From: Aulostomus chinensis
Lineage: Eukaryota; Chordata; Actinopteri; Syngnathiformes; Aulostomidae
Length of the DNA: 64,000 nt
Assembly: GCA_037954235.1 (NCBI GenBank)
Contig: JBBMOA010000015.1
Coordinates: 23,168,069 to 23,232,068, forward strand
Reading direction: 5' to 3'
Position numbers and translations under genes: made by a program. Position 1 is the first letter of the stretch; every line of letters starts with the position of its first letter. The notes beneath the pieces were generated by a model, which saw nothing but the letters and a program-made list of their open reading frames with translations, had not been told where the DNA came from and made no database searches. Shown in pieces: positions 11,350 to 22,730 of this stretch.

Positions 11350-11728
11350 TACATCCATCCATCCATTTTCTACCGCTTATCCCGTTCAGGGTGGCGGGGG
11401 GTGGAGCCTATCCCAGCAGCCTTCAGGCGAGAGGCGGGGTTCACCCTGGACAGGTCACCAGTCCATGGCAGGGCCAACACATAGAGACAGACAACCATTG
11501 GCTCTCACAGCCACGCCTATGGTCAATTTAGAGTCTGGATTAACCTGGTCCCCTCTTGATGTCTTTGGACTGTGGGAGGAAGCTGGGGTACCCAGAGGGA
11601 ACCCACGCAGGAACAGGGAGAACATGGAGACTCCACACAGAAAGACCCCGTGTTCAAGCTGGTGCTCAAACCGGGAACCCTCTTGCTGTGAGGCAACAGT
11701 GCTGACCACTGCACCACCGTTCCGCAAT
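11350..11728 (-). mobile_element. tRNA-derived SINE (V-SINE type), copy 2
   Basis: Minus-strand copy, the most complete tail in the window. On the plus strand it opens with CATCCATCCATCCATTTTC and CGCTTATCCCG (reverse of the SINE 3' tail), passes through GGTCACCAGTCCAT and TTGGACTGTGGGAGG, and ends at the tRNA-like head near 11728. The two overlapping frames 11455-11727 and 11465-11734 are SINE sequence, not genes. Confidence 0.9.
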
Positions 11729-11739
11729 ATTTAATACAG

Positions 11740-12825
11740 TCTTCCAATAAAAATAACATATAAACCAATTCAGTAAATCGCGCACACATACACACATGGC
11801 CCCACCCATCTCTTGATTAAGCCTCGCCTCCTCGTCTCTTTTCATTTGTCATTACAAAAAAAACCTTTGCATTCGCTGAGTTTATGTTACAACATACTGT
11901 ACAAACATATTTATGTCTTGGTGTGGTCATATTGTTATGACTCCTTGAACATAAATTCACCAGCCATTTGAGACCTATCTAAAACCTCTAACCAATACTA
12001 TCCAAAGTAGTTTAAACTAACATTTACAGCTAGTTAATTTTCACCTTCTAGCAGTCTGCTAGCATGTACAAGAAAGCTAGTAGAGAGATATTATAACTGC
12101 TAAGTTACAAATATGTGATGACAGAGTCAACAAATGAACACCATGAGAGGCAAACGGACCCGATTTGATGCTAATGGTGACATCCTGAAATAACTGTTGC
12201 AACTTGCAATTTAAGGAAGAAATTATATCAAGGACAGTATATCTATTTTTTTCTGACAGGTGCTTAAAATACAGCCAAGCCTGCCAACCACGTCCTAGCG
12301 ACCTGGTCCTAACCAGTTGACCTGCCATTGGAGGGCCCCCGCAGACCCTGGTTGTCCAGTACAGCTGGCATTTTGGGCAAATGGTTCCTCCAGCACCATG
12401 GATTCACCTCTGTCGGCCAGGAAGGACATGTTTGGTGACCGCCCGTCCACTTCCCAATCGCTGACCGCCCCAGAATGAGACTGAGACATTCCATCCGCCA
12501 CAGCGGTCTTGCCATGGAGCCCGTCGCTGTGTCCGGTCCCGTCTCTTTGAATTCTCTGTCAAACAGTGTGTTTCTCCAGACCTGCATGTGAGGTATGCCC
12601 CTGCTGTGTTGCACTTGAGTGAGGGCACTGAGCAGCACAATAAGTCAGAGGTATATTGCTAATGAGCAACTGGCACTCTGCAGGAACAGAGTCTGGGAAA
12701 ATGGTTTTGTGATTTTGCCGAAAAACTTCCTAATCACAATTTAAAGACCACTGAGAACACTCTGAAATCACTGAAAAGGAGGATTGGAGTGTGTCTTTAA
12801 TGAATCCATCTTTAAAGATAGTTTG
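11740..12825. other. No gene recognised
   Basis: Three overlapping minus frames at 12295-12640 are open together, reflecting GC-richer local composition. None shows a domain. Possibly an old unclassified repeat. Confidence 0.3.
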
Positions 12826-12829
12826 GCTT

Positions 12830-14100
12830 CAAATTAATCTCCCTCACATCAAACCAATAATTGTTGGTTGCCGTTACAGTCCTCTGGTCCAATCATACAA
12901 GACATGAAGAAATATGTGCTATGCTTCTGAAAACAGCAGATACACAATTAACTAGATTTACTGGGGGATGGCAACATAAATCATCTCTTACCTTGTGCTC
13001 TGAAAGATTACTTAATGCAAATAGTCAATGTACCTAGAAGGATGAACTGCAATATGTCTGGCATTATTTCTGTCTCCTGTATTTATCACATATACACAAA
13101 TGCCAGTGAACTATGCTCAAAGTGTCAAACAGGTCAATATCCATCCCTGTAAGCTTTAGTGATCACAATGTTGATGCTACAGCAAGAAGGGCAAAAGTGC
13201 CTAAAAAAGATAATGAAAATGTGAAGATCATTTTTTTTTCGAGATTAAGAAATTAAATTGGGATACCATTTATTCTGAGAACACACAAACACTGCATAAA
13301 ACTGGATGAGATAAAACAGTCTGCTACAAAATCCAATGACCCAACTTTATGGGAGGTAATATAGAGGATTCAGAAGATCACAAAAATGAATAATCACAAG
13401 AGAAAATCCTACTATCGAAATAAAATATATTAAAGTAGATATGAGGGGGAAAAAACTGTGGCAGACTTTTAATTTTTAAATAAAACCATAGATATTTGTA
13501 ATTATTTTAATATATTTTATTGATAATGTAAATAGTATAAAACAGAATAGAAATATTTTGATTGATACTGATAATACAATACATTTAGCTGATGTAAAAG
13601 AAACTGTTAAACTCAGTTAAAATGATGAACAGTCTGCTTTTGACAACTTTGATGGGAAGTTAATACCCGTTACAGCTGATTACATTGCTGAACTGGTATG
13701 TCATATTTTTAATCTGACAAATACTAGAAGTATCTTTCCCCATTCATGAGAAGTTGCCAAATAATACCAACATCAAAAAATAATAAGATAATTTTCAGTG
13801 GTGCTAACAGCAGACCTATTGTTATTCTCCTGACTCTAAGTAAAATCATGAAAAAACTTCTACATGCCCAAAATGTAGACTATTTTTCTATAAAAAAATC
13901 TTGGCTCTGAGTTCCAACATGCCCAAAAAGATGGTCACTGAACTCTGTGGTCACTGTATGAACACAAATGACTGCTTTGATAAAAACAAAATCTTGGGAG
14001 CCATCCTGCTTGATTTTATGGTGTAGAGTTTGTTGTGGTTGACCATAGACTCCTACTGAAAAAAACTCAGGACATAGGTTTAAGGCTAAAATAGTTCAAA
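12830..14100 (+). pseudogene. highly decayed LINE (L2/Jockey-type endonuclease and RT)
   Basis: No long frame remains, but pieces in order on the plus strand match this LINE type. Near 12850: HIKPIIVGCRYSPL (endonuclease start). Near 12990-13090: an endonuclease stretch ending in SVSCI.HIYTNA. Near 13655: DGKLIPVTADYIAELVCHIFNL (pre-RT). Near 13990: DKNKILGAILLDF followed by VVDHRLLL (RT motif A region). Stop codons and frameshifts occur throughout. Among the oldest insertions in the window. Confidence 0.6.
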
Positions 14101-14109
14101 AGCTAACTA

Positions 14110-17100
14110 ATCATGGTAGTTTGTCTACAAAGAGGGTAAACTGTGGATTCCCCAGGTTAGCTTGGGTCGCCCCTCTTCTTGATCATCACTTATGATCCGC
14201 CCCTGGTGTGCAATTTGTCTTCTTAGGTCTGTAGAATACCTCTAGCATGCAGGAGTATTTCTGCAGCACCACAATACTTCATTTAGAAAGGTATTTTGAC
14301 AGATATTTGGCCTTCAGCAAATAGTGCAATTTTTAATGCTGTAATACTCTGTGAATACTGTAGGCATTAAGCATCACAGTTTAAGTTCCATACGTATTAA
14401 GGGTTTGTGTATGGATGTGATATTTTTCTATAAATTTATAGGAACAAATTAAAACTGAACACACCTGCTGATGACCCCTGACATTATCAGCACCCTTATT
14501 GTTGGGTTACTGGCCTGGATCATTAGCTTCCCTGTTTGGTTAACAGTTACTGACAGGTGAAGTCATGGGACCACTGATCATGGAACTTGCATGAACTCAT
14601 TTTAGACATTAAAAAAAAACTTTACATTTTATCCTTTCCAATGGCCAAGTCAGAGAGCTTGTGCAGAGTATAGAAATTGCCCAGGAGAAGGAAATTTCAT
14701 CACTATGCACTATGAGACTTATGGAATGTGGACGGTGCTTGCCTCATTCAAAGTCCAACATGGTTCCTATATCGTAACACATTGCATGATTTGTGACATA
14801 AAGCTGTCCTTGGACCTGTTTCAGTGTGGGTGATTCTCCTGACTCAAGGGGACAGAAACACAATAATTGTGCTGCCTCTGCAATGGTCAGGTTCCTTTGG
14901 CTGTGTAGACGCTCCACTTCTAATAGGGCAGGTGGCTCCATAAATCCATCGGTGATGCTTGCAAAATACAGTACTTGACTCACTCACACAGAGACTTGAC
15001 TTAAAGACTGCAAGCTGACAGGCCTGCTCCAAAGCTTTCATCCCTTTAGCCTTGTTGAACACAACCTGGCCCTGCCTGGATGATAGCTTGCTGGTCCCGG
15101 GTCAGTTTCATCAAGGCAAGAATTGCCTCAAGCACCTGACCCCCCCTATGAAGCCTCATCAGGTCACACTTTCCTTGTTCTTTAGGGATGAGGTAAAGTT
15201 TGACCCCATTGCTGCCATGCTGGTGATGGTGTTGGTGGTGTTTGCTGCGTAATATTTACATTTGAAACAGGATCAAAAAATGTCTTATTTCTCACCACTG
15301 ACTACATTCATATTTTTTGTCCTTTTCTCATCGAGGATATCAGGAGGCTGTGACTTCACCTCTGTGAGCACCAATGCAACCACACAATCTATATTTAAGC
15401 CTCTGACTGGTCACATGATATAAAGATAAAGTAAAGAATATATGCATGTTATTGATCCATCAGACTCAGACCTGTGTTTGAAGAAATTCCTCCAAATATA
15501 ATTGCTTTGTAAATAATTGCTGTGCTGTGCAACATCAACAGCACAGCATCAAACCATGGGGAACTACATCTTTAGTTTGACAACAGATGTAACTGCCCAT
15601 TGATTTGAATTAATAGTACACAGGCCAATATATAACATTAAAACCAGTCATAGTTTAAAAGGCCCTCAAATCCCAGATGGTGTAATTAGGGTACTGAAAT
15701 ATAATTTAACAACTCAGACAGCACAGCAGAAAACTTTGGCAGCATCCCCACCACCTCCACATTTTTGTTCCCTTTCCTGCTGCTGTGCTCATTGCTTGCC
15801 AGATTATAACAAGCCAACTTTAGAGCTTCTGGGACATGGTGAGCTGCTCTTTATCTCTGGGAAACAGATGCATACAATGACATCCCGAGGGGCTTTATGG
15901 ATAGGAATGTGGGTGTTTGTAAAAGGTCCTTTTTATGTTCAGCTTTTGTATTTACAAATGATCCTAATACCTGTTCTTTGTATCCTCTACAGGCCTCTGT
16001 TTCTGTGGCAAATCCTAGTTTTGTCTTGTTGAATATGTAAGTAACAGTTTGATCACAAAAAACAAGGTTGCTCTGTATTCTCTGAACACATTCCAGGGCT
16101 GGAATGTTAACTGATTGAATGAAATAAAATCTGGCACGACCAAAGCTATTATTTCCATTGTAACTGCTAGAATCCTAATCACCTCTAAAACGTACTGTTT
16201 CATTCAGTCAACTGTACACACATTTGAAATGCGAAATTATTTACCTGGTACCTTGACACAGATGCATGAACACACAAGCAAGAGAGATAAAGCATAGAGG
16301 GACCTCACTACACCACCTTAGATTGTAAGTCCCTTTGTCACTGATAGAAAAGAGTATTTATATGAAAATACGCGGAATCTTTCTGGCGAAATAAAAGCAA
16401 GGAGGCTAAACATCTCAAGAGTACTTATTTAATAAAGCTAGATCCATGGAAAAGGCTTCAAAGTACACATCTCTTAATGCACATACACAATCAATTCTGA
16501 AGGATGCGTCCCAGTGTGAAGCTTTTACCATGTCTCTGTCAATTGTCACTCTCCGGTCATATAAAGAGTCTACGGAAGGCTTATCATTGCAAGGTAAAAA
16601 TAATTATGATGTAAGAGAGAGTTTATGTTCACCAGCAGGTGGCAGTATTTGTTTTTTTTGTTTTTGTCCTCTGTGCCATGCTGTAGGTTTGAGCTTTGTT
16701 GACCCTCGCAGCCACCGTAGAGCACAGTTCGTTTTGTGTCTCATAAGGTCAAGGAGGGCTCACAAACATGGTACTGCTAAAACAAAACACTTTATTGGAG
16801 TCATTGGCATGACTGGATGGCGTAATTAGGTGGAACACTCCAGTTCTACGATTAGTTATGTTGAAGATGAGACAATTCCTGGGAATTTGTTGTTTAAAAG
16901 ACATTATTCTGATGTGCTGGCTGTGTGGAACTGAATGTTTCATGGCGGGCTGGTCAGTAACTGTAGCAGAGGCAAATGGAATTCATGCATTCTGTATTTG
17001 ATTTAATTTAATTTACTTAATTGAAGTGATAATACGTGCTGTGTACACTGAAAGACAGTTCATTTTGTGTCTCACAAGACCATTAAATTAGGGACGTCCG

Positions 17101-18630
17101 TTCAACCTCAACCATCATCCTGCGTCCTGTTTTCCTGTCTGCTCTACCAGCCGTGGTTGACTTCACCAAACACGATGCAGAGACCTCCCCGGGGTTGAGT
17201 ACCTTAGAGATACGGTTACATGTACATCAAGGACATTGTAATGTTCAAGAAAACAGAGTCAAGTATACTGTAGGTATCAGCAATCAGCTAAGAACAGAAA
17301 AAAAAATGTGGATTGAGGCAGTTCTAATTAAAATCCATGTTTGAATTCACATAAATCCTCTTTTACATCTTTAAACTTTGGTAAATGTATGTAGTCATTG
17401 TTTTATAAAAGTACAAGAACCAACAGGAATCTTTTTTTTTTCCAAGTCAAATCAGAGTCATCCTCACTTGCATTCGTGAAGCTCCAGTTTTAGCTGTGAG
17501 CATGGAACAGGCTTATTCTTCACTACTATTTCATGGATTAGTTACTGCATACAGATTTAATTGAATTTCATACTTGTCATAGAGAGGGCACACAATTAAA
17601 AGTGGCCCAATCCACCCCTCTGTACACCAACTATAACACAACTGAAAATAACCAGGCAGCAGCTGTATTGTCTAAAACATTTGTCTTTTTTTCTTTGACA
17701 GACAATGCTGGACTATACAGTATTGCACTTTTTCTCAGTGCTGCTTCTGAAAAAATCATGAAAAGGTGTCACAGAGAATGCTTTACTTTCATCAGATTTC
17801 TCACTCACATAAGAGAGAAATCTTCTGTTGCCATTGGCACTTTATATCAGGTGTGTGAGGACTGTATAATAGACAAGTCTGCACCCTCCTGTACTGCATT
17901 CCTAAAATTACCTGAATCTATCAAATGTGTCATGAGGGCAGAGTCATTTCTGGGAATTATTAAATGTACACAATGTGTATGCAGAATTTTTCATTTGCTT
18001 TACTATGTACTTTTTATTCCGTGCTGATGTGCAAAAATTACACATACCAACCCAGTGACCATGAAGGTTAATAAACAATACAATTCAACCTTCCATGTAC
18101 AGACCAGATATCAGATATGAGACTACAACAACTGAAACCACATAATATATCTACAGTACTTAAAGCCATGCAAGGAGTGGAACCACCTCTACCAAACTAG
18201 TCTTTCAAACAGACAAAGGTGGTTCCTCCTCTAAGACACCTACAACCACCAATAGAGGAGACGAAAATGCCCCTTACTCAAACCTCCTTCTGCCAAAATA
18301 TTCTGTCAATTAGTAGCAGTACGTCGTGGAACTGTATACCACTTAAGGCAGGGAATGTCAAGGTTTTTAACTTTCAAGAGCCTTTTGAAGATGTGGCTGG
18401 GGACAAAACAGACCTGTGTCCACGTCCACAAGTGCTACGATACACCTGGCAATGCAACCTGGACATCTCAGTGATTGACCAGGGGATCAATGGGTTATTC
18501 GAATTTTCTCATAAGACACCATTACCCAAGCTGGAAGTGGATTTGGTGGACAGGTAATTGGGTGTCATCTGTTATGCGGTGAAACTGGATATCATATTTA
18601 CTAAATATGTGGCCAAGAGGGAGGCAGTCG
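14110..18630. other. Mostly unrecognised DNA
   Basis: No intact gene. A 141-codon frame at 17602-18027 and a 127-codon frame at 16446-16829 have no recognisable domain and no splice context. 14740-15170 on the minus strand reads as partly protein-like in shifting frames (RLHRGGQVLEAILALMKL; SQENHPH) but I could not identify it. A CTCF-like motif lies at 16632-16645. Confidence 0.3.
16632..16645 (+). promoter_or_regulatory. CTCF-like core motif
   Basis: CCAGCAGGTGGCAG fits the vertebrate CTCF core consensus CCASYAGRKGGC at every position. A single 12-14 bp match occurs by chance, so this is only a candidate site. Confidence 0.35.
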
Positions 18631-18639
18631 ATGAAAAAT

Positions 18640-18960
18640 GGGAGGGGCCCAAGGACAGAACCACAGGGAACGGGATATTGTTTTTAATTGGATAAACTGA
18701 GGACGGTAAGAGACATAATTAATAAACTGGTGGAAGGGGGGGGGGTCTATGATATTAATAGAGGCAAGTCTTTCAGTGAAAATGGTGTGGGAGATTGTAA
18801 CAAAGGCAGCACTCAAGTTGAGGAGATGAGGATGGTAAACAGTCCAGAATCAGCAGCCATAAGGAGGTCATCAGTGATTTTAATGAGAGCTGGGCAAAAA
18901 CCAGACTTGAGCTCTTCATATAAATTATTGTCAGAGATGTGAGCATGAACCTTAGATCTG
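18640..18960 (+). repeat. teleost interspersed repeat fragment, unclassified
   Basis: Phrases such as CAGCAGCCATAAGGAGGTCATCAGTGA and AGCATGAACCT are familiar from an abundant non-coding repeat in fish genomes. I cannot name the family. Contains a G10 run near 18737. Confidence 0.3.
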
Positions 18961-19002
18961 ACATGGATCTAAGTTCTTCATGTAGTACAATAGAGGTGGT
19001 GT

Positions 19003-19048
19003 GTGTGAGTGAGTGAGTGAGTGAGTAAGTGAGTGAGTGAGTGAGAGA
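19003..19048. repeat. (GTGA)n microsatellite
   Basis: About eleven GTGA tetranucleotides with one GTAA variant, preceded by GTGTGT. Confidence 0.9.
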
Positions 19049-19349
19049 GATTTTTATTTTATTTTTTTCACGAATCATTGAAACAATTATACTTGGTAAA
19101 TGCCAATAAATTAAATTACCATGAAAATTTAGCTGAATTACTTCATCAAAGATATCCCTCATGTCTTTACAATTACTGAAATTCTTCTACAATGCATTCT
19201 TTATTTTCATAAAGTATGAGTCCATGTTTGTTCGAATGTGGAAAAAGTGTTAGTGAATTTGATTGTATTTGTGTTACAAAGGAAACTGACCAAATAAGAA
19301 AAGTGCTGTCAAAGAATGAAAATTAATTATGCTTTTATCTTTGTGCCAC

Positions 19350-20350
19350 TGTTTCATTTTGAATCGGAAGAGAAGAGATCAGACAAGGAGGATTTCAGTA
19401 ACGGTGCATCAGATGAGGAAATGGAGAGCAACAGAGAGGACAGAGATTCCCAGGGCACCCCACTTGCTTGACAAAAAGAATCCTGGCTTAATTCTTTGGA
19501 AACACTTGATGCTACTTGACTGTGCTGGGGAGGAGGTTGACCAGAACATATACAGTATATACTTACATATACCCACATATACATTATATATAAATATACA
19601 CACACACACACATTTATACACATATAAATCAGACCCAACTCTTCTGAAGCTCCCAAAAAATGTGTTCCATGGCCTGAGCAGAGCTGCTTGGCTGGTCCTC
19701 GAATGGCAAAAAAGCACTTCAATGCATTGATACAGCTGGAGCCATCCTTGGCTTTGATCTCTTTGATGTAGACAGCTCTTGTGTTCATGCAAGTGAACAG
19801 GATTGCCCATCGTTTACTTGATGCTTGAACACCCCTGGTGTGTTTTGTTGTAACTGTCCATGGTCCAAACACATCCAGGCCCACATATGAAAAGGGAAGA
19901 ACCATACTTAAGCATTCAGAAGGTAAATCTGCCATCATTTGCTCCTCCATCTTGCCTCATAGACAAATCTCACAGGCATGCAGGATGAAGCTAACAAGCA
20001 GCTTAGCCCCGACAATCCAAAACCCTGATTTTCGGAGGGCTCCCTCTGAATGGCCAACCTTGATATTTTACTGTTGTGGTAATGACGAACCAACATTATG
20101 GAGACCTGATTACCCCTGGACAAGATGACTGGATTTCGCTTTCCGCTGCTCACCCCTCTTCAGTTAACCTCTGATCTTTAAGAAGCCACTTTCCAGGATG
20201 GGGTGCAATCTATAAAGAGAGCTGTGCTTTGAAACTGTAGTGCCACTGAGAAGTGCTGCAATTTTGTCCTGGTAGGAATCAGCTTGAGCTGATCTGATCA
20301 TGACCTGCTCTGCTTGATTAAACTCTTCTGGAGTGCGGACATCTGTATAG
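19350..20350 (-). pseudogene. BEL/Pao retrotransposon integrase remnant
   Basis: Minus strand. Near 20130-20345 the frame reads SLYRLHPILESGFLKIRG and then NPVILSRGN, the zinc-binding N-terminal part of a BEL/Pao integrase. 19354-19950 continues with VGLDVFGPW, ILFTCMNTRAVYIK, SCINALKCFFAIRGP and HGTHFLGA, the catalytic core. The first catalytic Asp is present in GLDVFGPW. The second, normally in a SDxGTNF block, is Gly here (SGHGTHF). A CA/TA-rich microsatellite at 19548-19625 lies inside the frame after the core. Different enough from the BEL/Pao copy at 27-33 kb to be another lineage. No LTR seen. Confidence 0.75.
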
Positions 20351-20480
20351 TGAGGACAAACCTTACGACACTTAATAAACGTGGATTACACCGTAATAAC
20401 AAGGTGAACTAATAGTAAAACTCTGGCCCGAATCTGAAGACACAAAATTTGTAAGGAGCCAATATATTGAACAGCGATAA

Positions 20481-20597
20481 CTCTGGCCTGCCAAGAAAAA
20501 AAGGTCAAGCATGTGATAGGTGATCCTAGGTTAGTTTGCTCTGCAAAATCCCAAAATCATGCTCATTTTATCCAATCAGTTCAAGTTTTTGAGATAT
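20481..20597 (+). repeat. left TIR of the putative transposon
   Basis: Pairs with 22604-22730. Outer end CTCTGGCCTGCC; inner end near GAGATAT. Mismatches are clustered between conserved blocks. Confidence 0.75.
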
Positions 20598-20731
20598 GGG
20601 GTTGTAAAATAATAGTTATTAACTCCCTTTATTACTATTTACTACCTTTTATTTTGGATAATGTGCTTCACAAAAAGCAAGCATTTTATCTAACAAACTT
20701 CAGAAAATGATGATTATACATTAGCCAAACG

Positions 20732-21165
20732 CTAATCATGGATGAAAGGCCTTTTTAGTGACTTTCTCCTGTGCTGAGTAGCCACCACGTCCCGTTTTAA
20801 ACACCAACAGTAGTCGGCAAGAAAATTCACATCCCACCGGCCTTGGTAGCGTTCTTCCATGACACAAATGTCCTGGTGGAAGTGCTCTCCCTGTTCCTCA
20901 CTGAAGTCTCCACAGTTTTGAGGGAAATAGTCCAAGTGAGACTGTAGTAGGTGCATTTTGACTGACATGTGAGCCCCTAATTTTTGAAAGTTCTTCAAGA
21001 GTTCATCGACTTCTTTCTCATATTCTGCACTCCAATTGTTTCCAAGAAAGTTTGTAGTTACTGACTTAAGCGACAACCAAGCAGAGAGCTCAGTGGCACT
21101 CAGCACAGCATCAAACATTGAGTCCGTCATGAGTTTCAGTATTTGAGGCCCATCAGGCTGTCTAT
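20732..21165 (-). pseudogene. transposon protein, C-terminal part
   Basis: In the frame of 20732-21295 the authentic protein resumes near DGPQILKLMTDSMFDAVL and continues through AWLSLKSVTTNFLGNNW, MSVKMHLLQSHLDYFPQNCG, EEQGEHFHQDICVMEERYQG and NFLADYCWCLKRD to a stop at 20732. HLLQSHLDYFP and EHFHQD look like conserved family blocks. I have a recollection of similar uncharacterised proteins in other fish and some invertebrates, unverified. The left TIR lies about 135 bp past the stop. Confidence 0.6.
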
Positions 21166-21600
21166 TGCCTTTACAAAGTTCTTCATAAGTCCCAATTTGA
21201 TATGTAAGGGTGGAAGTAATATCTTGTTTGGCTCCACAAGAGGGCGAGACTGAACGTTGTGCAAACCAGGTTCCAGCCCTTGTCTTGTTGGCCATTCCTG
21301 CTTTATATAATGTCGATCATCAGCCCGACTGTCCCACAAACACATAAAGCATGGATACTTTGTGTACCCACCCAGTAGTCCTAAAATCAATGCGACAACC
21401 TTGAGATCTCCACACATCAACCAACCATGATCATGGTAGTTCAGAGCAGACAGCAACTGATCCATGTTGTCGTGGGTTTCTTTCATTTGCACAGAATGAC
21501 CAATTGGGATTGAAGAATATTTATGTCCTTTATGGAGAAGAACTGCTTTTGAGACTTTTGCTGGATGAGTCAATGAAAAGTCTCCATTCTGTAGCAACAC
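21136..21600 (-). pseudogene. transposon protein, middle part (possible catalytic core)
   Basis: Continues the same protein after the frameshift. Visible landmarks: SKAVLLHKGHKYSSIPIGHS (alternating hydrophobic strands), WLMCGDLKVVALILGLLGG with an Asp ending a strand, YTKYPCFMCLWDSRADDRHY with a CxxC followed by His, and KILLPPLHIKLGLMKNFVKA. An Asp just upstream of the first block (FIDSS, in the preceding frame), the Asp in CGDLK and the Glu in EEQGEHF of the next piece could form an RNase H-like DDE triad. That is inference from spacing and predicted strands. A second frameshift and a small deletion occur near 21140-21165. Confidence 0.55.
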
Positions 21601-22325
21601 AGTCCAGCCCCATTGATTTCATCAAATCAGCAATGTTGTTGCAGTAAACCACCAACGAGTCTTTCTGGCTAGTGAAGAACTGTCTAAATTCTCTTTCACG
21701 CTCTCGGTACCAGTAGAACATTGTTTCAGGTGCAAGCAAATTTTTCTCACGAAGATGAGAACCCAGAAGCTGTGCTGATTCCTTTGAGAGGTTTAACACT
21801 CGTGTGAGGTCATTGAGATCTGCTCGGGTTAGAGGTACTGGCCGGTCATTCCCTTCTGGCATGTATTCTTCACCATCTGTTCTGTCAGGTGTGTTGTCAG
21901 ATTCAGATTCAGAGCTAGATTCCTTTGCAACATCTGGATCAGGGACAGGTAGGTCTGGACCATGAGGGACTGGTCTTATAGCAGATGGAATATCAGGATA
22001 CTTAACACAATGCATGTTCTTGCGATTGATTCCTTGAAGATTTGTCATGCAAAAATAGCAGTCTGTCACATGATCTTTTCCCTCTCTCCATACCATAGGA
22101 ACAGCGAATGGCATACTTTTCCTCTTTTTATTTTTCCAATTACGCAAGTTCTCAACACATTGTTTGCAGCTAACATGGGGCGCAAATGGCTTGTCCTGGT
22201 CTCCAAGCTTAACTCCAAAGTAAGTATGATATGCCTTCTTCACAAAATCTGTTATTTTTGCATGGCGACCAGGAAGAATCACAGTGCCACATATATAACA
22301 GAACCTGTCAGGATGATTTGTACAT
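21530..22325 (-). pseudogene. transposon protein, N-terminal part (cysteine-rich)
   Basis: The frame continues upstream of the first Met at 22282 to about 22325, where it reads DRFCYICGTVILPGRH, so the original start was further 5'. Two cysteine pairs (CYIC and, about 50 residues later, CKQC) suggest one zinc-binding unit, and YFC with CVKYPDIPSAIRPVPH another. An acidic linker (SSSESESDN) and a conserved block RADLNDLTRVLNLSKESAQLL follow, then FFTSQKDSLVVYCNNIADL. Near 21545 one extra base in an A-run shifts the frame into the next piece. Role inferred only: DNA-binding half of a transposase-like protein. Confidence 0.6.
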
Positions 22326-22603
22326 TTTCAATCCATTCTGGAGTTCTGCTAAACAATAAATGAGCATCCACGTATGAACAGAAACAGTTTCAGTTTCCAA
22401 GAATTAAAGACATATTCATCCAGGAGTAAACAGAAAATGTTTAATGTTCAGTTCCAGTTTCCTTAAGTAAAAGATATATTTAGTTTTGGTTATTTCAGTT
22501 TGAGGCTGCCATAGTTTCATTTTTAATATAAAGTCAAAGATTGGGCGAGCTAAAGCCTTGTTTTTCTTGAATTAGTACTATTTGAAGGTCAAAATGTGCA
22601 CTT

Positions 22604-22730
22604 ATATCTGAAAAACTTGAACTGATCAAAGAAAATGGGTGTTATTTTTGGATTCAGCGCACCAAAATATACACAAATCAGGTGAAAAAACTTTGACCTT
22701 TTTTCAAAAGTTTTTAAACGCAGGCCAGTG
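22604..22730 (-). repeat. right TIR of the putative transposon
   Basis: Pairs with 20481-20597. On the plus strand it ends GCAGGCCAGTG, followed by TAA. It is about 10 bp longer than the left TIR because of extra bases after the TTGACCTTTTTT block. Confidence 0.75.

Larger units (their letters stand above)
20481..22730 (-). mobile_element. putative DNA transposon with long TIRs, superfamily unassigned
   Basis: Imperfect terminal inverted repeats of about 120-130 bp bound a single coding region. The reverse complement of 20481-20597 matches 22604-22730 in long blocks at the same offsets: TATCT.AAAAACTTGAACTGAT, AAAATG, ATTTT.GGATT, ATCA, then TTGACCTTTTTT and GCAGGCCAG.G. The ends are C(T/A)CTGGCCTG, and TAA flanks both sides (20478-20480 and 22731-22733), a possible 3-bp target duplication. 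The internal gene (20732-22325, minus) has N-terminal cysteine pairs and conserved acidic residues like a transposase. I cannot match it to a named superfamily. Confidence 0.65.

Noticed and set aside
11455..11795. Frames on both strands resembling proteins
   Set aside because: They are translations of the V-type SINE; the same peptides appear from the SINEs at 2806, 36686 and 44719.
12295..12640. Three overlapping minus-strand frames
   Set aside because: All three frames are open together, which points to composition rather than a gene; no motif in any.
16446..16829. 127-codon open frame on the plus strand
   Set aside because: No domain; part of it overlaps a locally repeated phrase (CACAGTTCGTTTTGTGTCTCA, again near 17056), so it is more likely non-coding.
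17602..18027. 141-codon open frame on the plus strand
   Set aside because: No recognisable domain, AT-rich ordinary composition, no splice or promoter context; length is possible by chance in this DNA.
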